NCBI RefSeq assembly: GCF_042680605.1
Contig: NZ_JBHUEE010000007.1
Coordinates: 204,574 to 268,573 of the forward strand
Length of the DNA stretch: 64,000 bases
Direction: 5' to 3'
Source: Allobogoriella deserti
GTDB lineage: Bacteria; Actinomycetota; Actinomycetes; Actinomycetales; Actinomycetaceae
The notes under the pieces are model-generated. The model did no database searches. It saw only the letters and a program-made list of their open reading frames with translations, and had not been told where the DNA came from. Position numbers and translations under genes: made by a program. Positions 24,932 through 31,675 of this stretch are shown here, in pieces; the stretch's first letter is position 1, and each line of letters begins with the position of its first letter.

Positions 24932-26614
24932 ATGACCTCATTGACGGGTCTGTGGAAGGAGCGACGCCGAGAGGTCACTGCCCTGGCGCTCAGCGGAGGT
25001 GGGTCGCGGGCGGACTTCCAGCTCGGTGCGTTGCGCTACCTCTACGACCGCGTCGGCATCACCCCTCAGGTCATCACCGGCACGTCGGCGGGCTCCATCC
25101 TCGCGGCCACGCTGGCCCAGTCGGCCGACCACGACGAGCAACGCCGCTACCTGCGCGAGCTCGAGACCCGCTGGGCGCAGATGCGGGACAGCTCGGACAT
25201 GTTCACCCCGCACCCCTGGTTCGACCGGTTGCGACGCCGTGGGCCGGAGTGGATGGCGGCCCTGCAGAAGCGCCAGCACCGGCAGAGCCCGCTCGGGCGG
25301 ACCTTCGCCCGTGCCGCGACGGCGCCGCGGGCCGGAGTGGACGGCACGGCCGGCTCGCGAGCGACGTCGGGCCCCTTCGCGCGGGGCGGTCCGCTCGACC
25401 CGGCAGCCGTGGCGGAACGGTTGCGGACCATGACCGCCGGCCGGCCGTGGCCGCCACCGCGTGAGGACCATGGCGAGACGGGCGGCACGATCGGGGTGGT
25501 CGAGTTCCTCACCGCGCTGCGCGAGGTCGGGCGTGCACGGCCGGACCTCGAGCTCATCCTGCGCGGCGCCGAGCGCGAGAAGGCCATGTACCGGCCCGGG
25601 CCGCTGGTCGAGCGACTGGTCGATCCGGAGGTCTTCGCCGCGGAGCGGGTGGGGCGCTCCGGTGTCACGCTGCGCATCGCCGTGGTGGGGCTCGAATCGG
25701 GCGAGCTGCGATACGTCACCGAGTCCGGCGGCTTGGTGGATCGGCTGAACCGTCCGGTCGAGGGTGAGCCGGTGGATCTCGTCGAGGCGGTCCGGGCCTC
25801 GTGCGCCATCCCGGCCGTGTTCCGTCCGGTCCAGCTCCGGGACGAGACATATGTCGACGGCGGAGTGCGCGAGACGCTGCCCGCCGAGGTCGCGATGGAC
25901 CACCTCGACGTCACGACGTGCTACGCCGTCGTCGCGTCACCGCCAGGCGTGCCGCATGAGTCGAGCTATGCGGACAAGGACCTCATCTCGGTGGTGCTGC
26001 GCTCGACCGCGGGCATCATGGCGGACGAAGGCCTGCGCGACGAGGTCGAGCGCGCTCGGCGCGACGGTGCGGTCCTCATCGCACCGGAGATGGACCTGCA
26101 CGACATCCTCACCGTGGATCCCGGTCTGACCGCGATCGCGATGGACTACGGCTATCTCCGCGCCGCCGAGGCGGTGCACGGTGCGACCGCGTCCCAGGCA
26201 CGGCTGACCCGGGATGTCGTCACACTGCGTCGTGAGATCTGGCAGCTGGAGCAGGACCTGCTCGCGCCGCCGGCCACAGTCGGCGGCGTCGACCCGGCGA
26301 CGGCCGAGCCGCCCGCGCCGGCCACGGCGTCACCGGCGCCCGGTGTGGCACCGGACCCTCGCGACGGACCCGGAGACCGCGGGCCTTCACCCGGTGCTGC
26401 CGGAGCGTCCGGAACGGGCAGCTCGCCCGGAGCGTGGCCGGCCGCCGACGGCGCCGCACCGCCGGACTTCTCCGAACTGGCGACGATGAAGCGCCGGCTG
26501 CGGTCCCTGGTGGTGCGCATCCCGGCCGATCGCCTGCCGCCCGGGGCGGACGAGTGGTGGCGCACCTTCGAGCGGCACGCCTTCGAGATCCCGTACCGGC
26601 CGACCTGGGTCTGA
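24932..26614 (+). CDS. Patatin-like phospholipase
   Basis: 560 residues. The patatin fold is marked by ALALSGGGSRADFQLGALRYL (oxyanion-hole Gly-rich loop near residue 25), ITGTSAGSILAA (GxSxG nucleophile Ser near 52) and YVDGGVRETLP (catalytic Asp of DGG near 309). It therefore hydrolyses acyl esters of phospholipids or other lipids. An insertion of ~100 residues follows the nucleophile region. A Pro/Ala/Gly-rich linker (about 448-510) then leads to a short conserved C-terminus (TMKRRLRSLVVRIP to the end). No signal peptide is visible. Starts 162 bases from the divergent fucosidase start. Confidence 0.9.
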   Translation: MTSLTGLWKERRREVTALALSGGGSRADFQLGALRYLYDRVGITPQVITGTSAGSILAATLAQSADHDEQRRYLRELETRWAQMRDSSDMFTPHPWFDRLRRRGPEWMAALQKRQHRQSPLGRTFARAATAPRAGVDGTAGSRATSGPFARGGPLDPAAVAERLRTMTAGRPWPPPREDHGETGGTIGVVEFLTALREVGRARPDLELILRGAEREKAMYRPGPLVERLVDPEVFAAERVGRSGVTLRIAVVGLESGELRYVTESGGLVDRLNRPVEGEPVDLVEAVRASCAIPAVFRPVQLRDETYVDGGVRETLPAEVAMDHLDVTTCYAVVASPPGVPHESSYADKDLISVVLRSTAGIMADEGLRDEVERARRDGAVLIAPEMDLHDILTVDPGLTAIAMDYGYLRAAEAVHGATASQARLTRDVVTLRREIWQLEQDLLAPPATVGGVDPATAEPPAPATASPAPGVAPDPRDGPGDRGPSPGAAGASGTGSSPGAWPAADGAAPPDFSELATMKRRLRSLVVRIPADRLPPGADEWWRTFERHAFEIPYRPTWV

Positions 26615-26719
26615 GCCGCGACCGTCGGCGAGGAGCCCGCCAGAGCCTGGCCAGAACCCGGTGAGAAGTCCGGTGAAAAAAGATTGTGCGCGCTCGACAG
26701 GCCCTGCTGTGATGTCCCC

Positions 26720-26809
26720 ATGACCACGACCGCTGACACGATCCGCCCGACGATGGACCGGGCGAGTGCCACCGTGGTCGGCGTGATCCTTCCGTTCGCG
26801 ACCTGCTGA
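26720..26809 (+). CDS. Putative 29-residue leader-type peptide
   Basis: An ATG at 26720 opens MTTTADTIRPTMDRASATVV and nine more residues ending in PFATC, then TGA at 26807. No conventional ribosome-binding site precedes it, so it may be leaderless. It is followed within 10 bases by a GC-rich hairpin (26819-26856), and the next gene starts at 26974. Short peptide plus hairpin plus downstream genes is the layout of an attenuator, but no run of a single regulatory amino acid is seen, only a terminal Cys. Coding is uncertain. Confidence 0.4.
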   Translation: MTTTADTIRPTMDRASATVVGVILPFATC

Positions 26810-26818
26810 GTTCGCGAC

Positions 26819-26856
26819 CGAGGGGGCCACACCGGCACCGGTAGCCCGCCCCCTCG
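26819..26856 (+). terminator. GC-rich hairpin after the 29-residue ORF (terminator or attenuator)
   Basis: CGAGGGGGC (26819-26827) pairs perfectly with GCCCCCTCG (26848-26856) around a 20-base loop. There is no following T-run, as is common in high-GC actinobacteria. The preceding words GTTCGCGACC (26793-26802 and 26810-26819) are directly repeated and the second overlaps the stem base, which could allow an alternative fold. Confidence 0.55.
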
Positions 26857-26973
26857 CTCGTTCCGGCGCGCCCCGTCGCGTGCCGCACGCCCCGGCCCCA
26901 CCCGTCCCGGGCACCACCATGTCTGCACGCACCAGGCACACGTGTGCCGTGCGCCGAACGGAAGGAGCCCGAG

Positions 26974-27144
26974 ATGGCTGCACCCCAGGACTTCACCCCG
27001 CGCTACCTCGGCGTCCCGATGGACGACTATCTGCAGCTCACCCACGGCACGCCCGGCCGGTCCGGGCCGGTACGCGATCCGCGCTTCGGCCGCGGGCGCC
27101 GCCCGATGGGGTACCGCACGCAGTTCGTCCGCCGGAAGGTCTGA
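26974..27144 (+). CDS. Small basic hypothetical protein (56 aa)
   Basis: ATG 26974 is preceded by GGAAGGAG at 26960-26967, a strong ribosome-binding site at correct spacing. The protein (MAAPQDFTPRYLGVPMDDYL...) has a Tyr/Pro-rich first half and an Arg/Gly-rich second half ending in FVRRKV. No family recognised. It is the first of three tiny genes before the terminator at 27592. Confidence 0.6.
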   Translation: MAAPQDFTPRYLGVPMDDYLQLTHGTPGRSGPVRDPRFGRGRRPMGYRTQFVRRKV

Positions 27145-27242
27145 CCGTCCCCAACGGCCCCGACCTGTCCGACGCCCAGCCGATCCGCACGCCCGATCCG
27201 CACGCGCCGGCCGCCGACCGCGGCCGACCGGGAGGACATGTC

Positions 27243-27374
27243 ATGAGCCAGACGTTCTTCGACGCCATGGCGGCGTACATGCTGCGCCAGACCTGGCAGG
27301 AGCTGCTCGGCGACGACGCACCCGCGCGCCGTCGTCGGCACCACGACACACAGACCGAAAGGAGGGAATTGTGA
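27243..27374 (+). CDS. Small hypothetical protein (43 aa)
   Basis: ATG 27243 with GGGAGGACA just upstream. The first half (SQTFFDAMAAYMLRQTWQELL) would form an amphipathic helix. The second half is Arg/His-rich (ARRRRHHD). The stop overlaps the GTG of the next small gene by 4 bp, so the two are translationally coupled, which supports both as real genes. No family recognised. Confidence 0.6.
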   Translation: MSQTFFDAMAAYMLRQTWQELLGDDAPARRRRHHDTQTERREL

Positions 27375-27514
27375 ACGGCTACGTGCCCGAGGTCCACCTG
27401 CTCACGTACCAGGAGATGGTCCGCGAGGCGGAGGCCGTGCACCAGCGACGGGCTGCGCGCCGCGCGCGCACCACGCCGTACGTGCCCTTCCGCCGTGCCG
27501 CCGACAGCCTGTGA
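27371..27514 (+). CDS. Small basic protein (47 aa), paralogue of the one at 28369
   Basis: GTG 27371 is preceded by AAAGGAGGG, a near-perfect ribosome-binding site that fixes the start. The protein has an N-terminal helix (LLTYQEMVREAEAVHQRRAARR) and ends TTPYVPFRRAADSL. The stretch REAEAVHQRRAARRARTTPYVP aligns without gaps with REAESVHRRRTAARWRTTPYAP of the 48-residue protein at 28369, so the two are paralogues 1 kb apart. Function unknown; the Arg-rich helix suggests nucleic-acid or membrane contact. Confidence 0.65.
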   Translation: MNGYVPEVHLLTYQEMVREAEAVHQRRAARRARTTPYVPFRRAADSL

Positions 27515-27591
27515 GCCGACGGGCCTCACGGCCCGTTCGTCTCACCGGTCCGTCGACCGTGAGAAAGCTCGAGCAGGTGCAGGACGCGACA

Positions 27592-27628
27592 CGAGGGCGG
27601 GGAACCGGTGGCCGGTTCCCCGCCCTCG
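27592..27628 (+). terminator. Strong intrinsic-type hairpin
   Basis: CGAGGGCGGGGAACCGG (27592-27608) pairs perfectly with CCGGTTCCCCGCCCTCG (27612-27628), a 17-bp stem with a three-base loop. No T-tract follows. It sits 78 bases after the last of the three small genes and before the promoter of the RHH gene, so it most likely ends the upstream transcript. Confidence 0.8.
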
Positions 27629-27686
27629 CATGTCTGGGCGCACGCACGTCCTGGCGCGTTCGCCGCACACCGGCCACGACATGGCA

Positions 27687-27722
27687 TTGACATGCTGTCA
27701 CTGTGACGCCATGCTGGCGTCA
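27687..27722 (+). promoter_or_regulatory. Promoter/operator with nested palindromes over the RHH gene start
   Basis: TTGACA (27687-27692) is a good -35 box. Within the next 30 bases are TGACA-TGC-TGTCA (27688-27700), GTCAC-T-GTGAC (27697-27707) and TGACGCCA-TGC-TGGCGTCA (27704-27722), all perfect inverted repeats. The last ends on the A of the start codon of the ribbon-helix-helix gene. A protein bound here would block both promoter and translation start, so autoregulation by the encoded RHH protein is a natural inference. Confidence 0.7.
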
Positions 27723-28219
27723 TGGACATGGGGCCGTACCTGTCGTCGCTGCACCAGGCGTTGACCGCCGTCACGCGGAGCTCCGCCCCCGAGGTGCAGC
27801 AGGCGGCCGACCACGTGGCCGAGAGCCTTGAGCCCGGTCTGCGGCTGACGCTGATGCAGATGGCCTCGGACATCGCGGCCGAGGTCACCGTGCAGCTCGA
27901 GGGCGACCTCGTCGAGGTCCGGCTGCGCGGCGGTGCGCCGGAGATCGTGGTCGAGCGTGCCCCGCAGGAAGCCGAACCGCCCAGCCCGCCGCCGGCCCCC
28001 GCGCCGCCCACGCCCGAGGACGACGGCGGCACCGCGCGCATCTCGCTACGTCTGCCCGACGCCCTCAAGAGTCAGGTGGACCAGGCCGCCGCGAGCGAGG
28101 CCGTCTCCGTCAACACCTGGCTCGTGCGCGCCGTGCAACGCGCACTCACCACTCCCGGTGCACCCTCGTCCGCCGAACCGACCACCTCCGCCCGCCGCCT
28201 CGACGGTTGGGCACGCTGA
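27722..28219 (+). CDS. Ribbon-helix-helix (HicB/Arc-like) DNA-binding protein
   Basis: 165 residues. The N-terminal ~75 residues (MDMGPYLSSLHQALTAVTRS, then LRLTLMQMASDIAAEVTVQL) are an uncharacterised helical/strand region. A Pro-rich linker (SPPPAPAPPTPEDD) follows. The C-terminal ISLRLPDALKSQVDQAAASEAVSVNTWLVRAV (about 107-140) is a ribbon-helix-helix domain of the HicB/Arc type. ATG 27722 overlaps the last base of a perfect palindrome, giving an obvious autoregulatory site; the transcript would be leaderless or nearly so. It leads a four-gene run to the DUF4097 gene. Confidence 0.85.
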   Translation: MDMGPYLSSLHQALTAVTRSSAPEVQQAADHVAESLEPGLRLTLMQMASDIAAEVTVQLEGDLVEVRLRGGAPEIVVERAPQEAEPPSPPPAPAPPTPEDDGGTARISLRLPDALKSQVDQAAASEAVSVNTWLVRAVQRALTTPGAPSSAEPTTSARRLDGWAR

Positions 28220-28231
28220 CAGGAGCTTTCG

Positions 28232-28369
28232 ATGAGCCATCCCGAACTCGACCCCTTCGTGGCGCGCTCGCTGCGTGCACCGTTCGGTCAGTACCTGCTC
28301 GACGACCGCCGCACCGCAGCGGATCGGCGCGCTCGGGCCCTGCGACGCTCCGGGAAAGGTGAGAAGTGA
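28232..28369 (+). CDS. Small basic hypothetical protein (45 aa)
   Basis: ATG 28232 follows AGGAGC at correct spacing and lies 12 bases after the RHH stop. The protein begins MSHPELDPFVARSLRAPFGQ and ends in an Arg/Lys-rich helix (ADRRARALRRSGKGEK). The stop and the next start share bases (TGATG), so the two are coupled. No family recognised. Confidence 0.6.
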   Translation: MSHPELDPFVARSLRAPFGQYLLDDRRTAADRRARALRRSGKGEK

Positions 28370-28515
28370 TGGACCAGTGGCTCGAGCTCCACGAGTGGCG
28401 CGCCCGGGACCTCGTCCGAGAAGCGGAGTCGGTGCACCGCCGTCGCACGGCCGCACGGTGGCGCACCACCCCGTACGCCCCGGTGCGCCGTCGTCGTCCT
28501 GACGAGACGCTCTGA
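28369..28515 (+). CDS. Small basic protein (48 aa), paralogue of the one at 27371
   Basis: ATG 28369 overlaps the stop of the preceding small gene. The protein starts MDQWLELHEWRARDLVREAE and ends RTTPYAPVRRRRPDETL. It shares the REAE-VH-RR...RTTPY-P-RR pattern with the 47-residue protein at 27371. Eight bases separate it from the DUF4097 start. Preservation of the motif between two loci supports translation. Function unknown. Confidence 0.65.
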   Translation: MDQWLELHEWRARDLVREAESVHRRRTAARWRTTPYAPVRRRRPDETL

Positions 28516-28523
28516 GGCCGGTC

Positions 28524-29339
28524 ATGGCCCCACGCGAGTTCGCGGTCTCCGGCCCCGTACGGATCCAGGCCACGGGGCGCGCCGGCGACCTCACGGTCAC
28601 CACCGGCGCGGAGGACGAGGTACGCGTCGACATCGACGGCGACGGCGGCGACGTGCGCGTCGATCTCGTCGGTGACGTGCTGCGCATCGAGGTGCCGCAA
28701 CACGCCCGGCAGCTCGTCGCGCACAGGTCGAGCCACCGGATCGCCGTGACCGTCCCGCCCCGCTCGTCGCTCGACGTCGGGTCGGGCTCGGGTGACGTGC
28801 GGACTCTGGGTGAGCTGGCCCAGGTCGCCGTGCGGACCGGGTCCGGTCGGGTCGACGTCGCTGCAGCCGACGACGCGTCGATCACAGCCGGCTCGGGTGA
28901 TGTCACGATGACGTCACTCGGCACCGGAACGATCACCACCGGCTCGGGAGACGTCGTGGCCGCGACGGTCTCGGGCGCGCTGCGTGCGCGATCGGCGTCG
29001 GGTGACGTGGTGGTGACGACGGCGACGGAGCTCGACGTCACCACGGCGTCCGGCGACGTGCTGGTCCGCGAGCTGCACGGTCAGGCGAGCGCGCGGACCG
29101 TCTCCGGCGACATCCTCGTCAACCGCGCAGTCAGCGGGCGGCTGCAGGCGATGACCGCCTCGGGCGACGTCGCGGTGCGGGTGGCGGAGGGGACGGCCGC
29201 GTTGCTCGGGTGCTCGAGCGTCTCCGGCACGGTGACGTCCACGCTCGAACCGGCTGGTGAGCCTGAGGCCGGTACGCCGACGGTGGAGCTGCGCGCCCGC
29301 ACCATCAGTGGCGACATCTCGATCAGGCGCACCGGCTGA
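28524..29339 (+). CDS. DUF4097-type beta-repeat protein
   Basis: 271 residues consisting of a regular beta-strand repeat. The motif (G/A)SGDV recurs about every 18-20 residues from residue 88 to the end (GSGDVRTLG, GSGDVTMTS, GSGDVVAAT, ASGDVVVTT, ASGDVLVRE, VSGDILVNR, ASGDVAVRV, ISGDISIRR). This is the DUF4097 right-handed beta-solenoid pattern. Many relatives have a signal or membrane anchor; this one has neither and is predicted cytoplasmic. It ends the RHH / small protein / small protein / DUF4097 operon. Biochemical role unknown. Confidence 0.88.
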   Translation: MAPREFAVSGPVRIQATGRAGDLTVTTGAEDEVRVDIDGDGGDVRVDLVGDVLRIEVPQHARQLVAHRSSHRIAVTVPPRSSLDVGSGSGDVRTLGELAQVAVRTGSGRVDVAAADDASITAGSGDVTMTSLGTGTITTGSGDVVAATVSGALRARSASGDVVVTTATELDVTTASGDVLVRELHGQASARTVSGDILVNRAVSGRLQAMTASGDVAVRVAEGTAALLGCSSVSGTVTSTLEPAGEPEAGTPTVELRARTISGDISIRRTG

Positions 29340-29360
29340 CCGGGCGGTGACCGCGGCCGG

Positions 29361-29711
29361 TCAGCTCAGCGGCGTCTGCTGGTGCAGGATCAGGCGCGGT
29401 TCGCCGTCGTCGTCGATGCGGTAGAGGCTGGACATGCAGGCCCGGTAGACGTTCTCGCCACGTCGGCCGGTGAAGGTGTAGACGATGGCGACGGCGTCCG
29501 CTCCTGCCGTCAGCAGCCGGGGCTCGTCCAGGTCGACGGCGTCCCACCCGCTGGTGGGCGACCCGTCCACGGCCGCGGCGCACTGCTCCAGATCGAGCAC
29601 CATACCGGGCAGGACGAACACCGCCTCGGGGGCGCAGCGGGTGCGGTAGGTCTCGCCGGTGCCGTTCGCGAGTGCTCGCTCATTCACCAGGAGCTCGTCC
29701 AGGGTGGGCAC
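29361..29711 (-). CDS. NTF2-like (SnoaL/DUF4440-type) small protein
   Basis: 116 residues from GTG 29711, chosen because GGAGGAAGC lies directly upstream. The pattern (LDELLVNERALANGTGETYRT; AVFVLPGMVLDLEQCAAAV; VAIVYTFTGRRGENVYRACMSSLYR; LILHQQTPL) is that of cone-shaped NTF2-like folds used as small enzymes or ligand-binding proteins. No catalytic residues can be assigned. Convergent with the DUF4097 gene, 21 bases apart. Confidence 0.7.
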   Translation of the reverse strand: MPTLDELLVNERALANGTGETYRTRCAPEAVFVLPGMVLDLEQCAAAVDGSPTSGWDAVDLDEPRLLTAGADAVAIVYTFTGRRGENVYRACMSSLYRIDDDGEPRLILHQQTPLS

Positions 29712-29822
29712 GCTTCCTCCTCGACATCTACCGAGCCGCCAGGTGGGGCCACCACTCCACACTGCCTCGCCGGTACGGCGTCCTTCTTGACGATTTCGGA
29801 ACGACCCACCGTCGCCGATCGA

Positions 29823-30452
29823 TCAGGGGGCGTCGATCTCGTTGTGCCCGAACTGCTGCAGGAACGTCGGCCCGCGGGTGGCGAGCTCGCGCTCGAAGTC
29901 CTCCGCCCAGGTCGAGTACGGCCGAACGGCGAGCGCGTCGTTGGTGAAGCGCGGGTCGGTGGTGACCTCACTGACGCAGAAGTCGGGGATGGTCAGGTCG
30001 GTGACGGGGCCGCCTCGCTCGCACTCGGCGACGATCAGCGGGGCGTTGCCACCGAGGAAGTCGTCCAGTACCCATCCGTCCGTTCCCAGCCAGAGCGAGT
30101 GCCGGTACTTGACCATCGGATGCCCGCCGAGCCGGACCATCGACCGCCCGACGGAGATGTCCAGCTCACGCTCGGCCTCGTACCGCGTCCCGCTGACCTC
30201 CGGGCCTTTTGCGGTGAGCGCGCAGAAGGTGATGTCCAGACCATCGAGGAGGTCTCCGACGTCGACGTCGGCGGGCACCGGTTCGCGTGGGGCGACGGCC
30301 TGGAGCCGGACCCGCAGCGCGTACCCCTCGGCCGCCAGGTAGTAGCTCTGCACGATGAGGACGGGGTCCGGCTCGCTGAGCACGACGTCCGGCAACGAGC
30401 GCACGAAGAACTTCCGCTCGAATTCGAAGTCGCCGTAACCGGTGTCACTCAT
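29823..30452 (-). CDS. CYTH-domain protein (triphosphatase/adenylate-cyclase-like)
   Basis: 209 residues. The N-terminal FEFERKFFV contains the ExExK motif that defines the CYTH triphosphate-tunnel fold. Further conserved charged strands are YALRVRLQ, CALTAKGP, EAERELD, VKYRHSLWL, WVLDDFLGG and LIVAECERG, followed by EVTTDPRFTNDALA. CYTH proteins act on triphosphorylated substrates (inorganic triphosphatase, thiamine triphosphatase or class IV adenylate cyclase). The precise substrate cannot be chosen by eye. It is followed on the left by the NTF2-like gene and preceded by the fourth copy of the 70-nt palindrome. Confidence 0.85.
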   Translation of the reverse strand: MSDTGYGDFEFERKFFVRSLPDVVLSEPDPVLIVQSYYLAAEGYALRVRLQAVAPREPVPADVDVGDLLDGLDITFCALTAKGPEVSGTRYEAERELDISVGRSMVRLGGHPMVKYRHSLWLGTDGWVLDDFLGGNAPLIVAECERGGPVTDLTIPDFCVSEVTTDPRFTNDALAVRPYSTWAEDFERELATRGPTFLQQFGHNEIDAP

Positions 30453-30481
30453 GGCCTCACGGTACCGCCGGCGCCCCCGCG

Positions 30482-30551
30482 CCGAGAGCGGACGATCGAG
30501 CCGAAAGCTGCCGTTTGAACGTCCGCTCTTGACTCAAGTGTCCGCTCTCGG
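30482..30551. repeat. 70-nt palindromic element, copy 4 (inverted, diverged)
   Basis: Outer arms CCGAGAGCGGA (30482-30492) and TCCGCTCTCGG (30541-30551). The minus strand aligns with copies 1 and 3 over the full 70 bases, including GAGCGGACGTTCAAAC, so it is the same element in the opposite orientation. The inner arm is more diverged. It lies between the aldo/keto reductase stop (30570) and the CYTH start. Confidence 0.9.
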
Positions 30552-30569
30552 CGGGGCCGGGGGACCGGG

Positions 30570-31436
30570 TCAGCGGTTCTGGAAGTCCTCGGGGTAACCG
30601 TTGAACCGATCCGGATGGAATCCGCGGCGGCCGTTCTCGCCCTTGTCGAGCTTCGCGAAGGCGGCCATGTCCTCCTCGGACAGGCTGATCTCCAATGCAC
30701 CGAGGTTCTCGCGCATGCGCGAGGGCGTCACGGATTTGGGGATGACGATGTTGCCGAGCTGAAGATGCCAGCGCAGGATCACCTGCGCCGGGGTGGCGCC
30801 GTGTCGCTCGGCGATCTCCACGATGGCCGGGTCACCGAGAACGTCTCCCTGGGCGATGGGGCTCCACGCCTCGGTGACGATGCCGTGCCGGGCGTGGAAG
30901 TCCCGCAGCTCCTGCTGCTGGAGGTAGGGGTGCAGCTCGATCTGATTCACGGACGGCACCACCTCGGTGGCGTCGAAGAGCTGCTCGAAATGGTGCGGCA
31001 GGAAGTTGGAGACCCCGATCGAGCGGATACGGCCGGCCTCCTGCAACTCCTGGAAGGCGCGCCAGGTGTTGATGAACTCGCCACGGTCAGGGCACGGCCA
31101 GTGCACGAGGTAGAGGTCGAGCACGTCCAGGCCGAGCTTGTCCATGGAGGCGTCGAACGCGGCGAGCGTGGAGTCGTAGCCCTGGTCCGGGTTCGCCAGC
31201 TTCGTGGTGACGAACACCTCGTCACGAGCCAGGCCGGATGCGGCGATCGCCGCGCCGACCCCTTCCTCGTTCCGGTACCCCGCGGCCGTGTCGATGCTGC
31301 GGTATCCGCAGTCGAGCGCCTCGGCCACGACCTCCTGGGTGTTCTCGGGCGGGACCTGGAAGACGCCGAAACCCAGCTGGGGAATCGTCACGCCGTCGTT
31401 AAGCTTGATGTCCGGGTTCGTGCTCACCTGGCTCAT
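30570..31436 (-). CDS. Aldo/keto reductase
   Basis: 288 residues from ATG 31436, preceded by GAGGGAG. The AKR catalytic tetrad is visible: Asp and Tyr in SIDTAAGYRNE (about 48-55), Lys in VTTKLAN (near 79) and His in LYLVHWPCP (near 112). VSNFLPHHFEQL, VNQIELHPYLQQ and IPKSVTPSRMRENL (cofactor phosphate site) complete the signature. NADPH-dependent reduction of aldehydes or ketones, of the 2,5-diketo-gluconate reductase group. Divergent from the LLM oxidoreductase. Confidence 0.93.
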   Translation of the reverse strand: MSQVSTNPDIKLNDGVTIPQLGFGVFQVPPENTQEVVAEALDCGYRSIDTAAGYRNEEGVGAAIAASGLARDEVFVTTKLANPDQGYDSTLAAFDASMDKLGLDVLDLYLVHWPCPDRGEFINTWRAFQELQEAGRIRSIGVSNFLPHHFEQLFDATEVVPSVNQIELHPYLQQQELRDFHARHGIVTEAWSPIAQGDVLGDPAIVEIAERHGATPAQVILRWHLQLGNIVIPKSVTPSRMRENLGALEISLSEEDMAAFAKLDKGENGRRGFHPDRFNGYPEDFQNR

Positions 31437-31675
31437 GCGGCTCCCTCGCTCGGATCGTCTGCCTGTCCATCCTCGTGCGATCCGTGGAGCGGGCACAAGC
31501 GCAGCATCCGGCGCCCCGTGCCTGAGGGGCGATCGCGGACCCGTCCCTGTGCCCGGCCACTGGCGCCCCTGGCGGGGGCAGCGCCGGCATCGCAATCCAC
31601 GGGCGGCAGGAATTGCGTGCGGCGAGAATTGCCTACAGCAGGAATGTCACGCGCGGCGGCCGGGTTGGTCCGGTT

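Noticed and set aside
26615..26719. Possible toxin gene or tRNA in the AT-richer stretch containing AAAAAAG
   Set aside because: No frame of useful length, no cloverleaf, and the short A-run is probably part of a promoter region.
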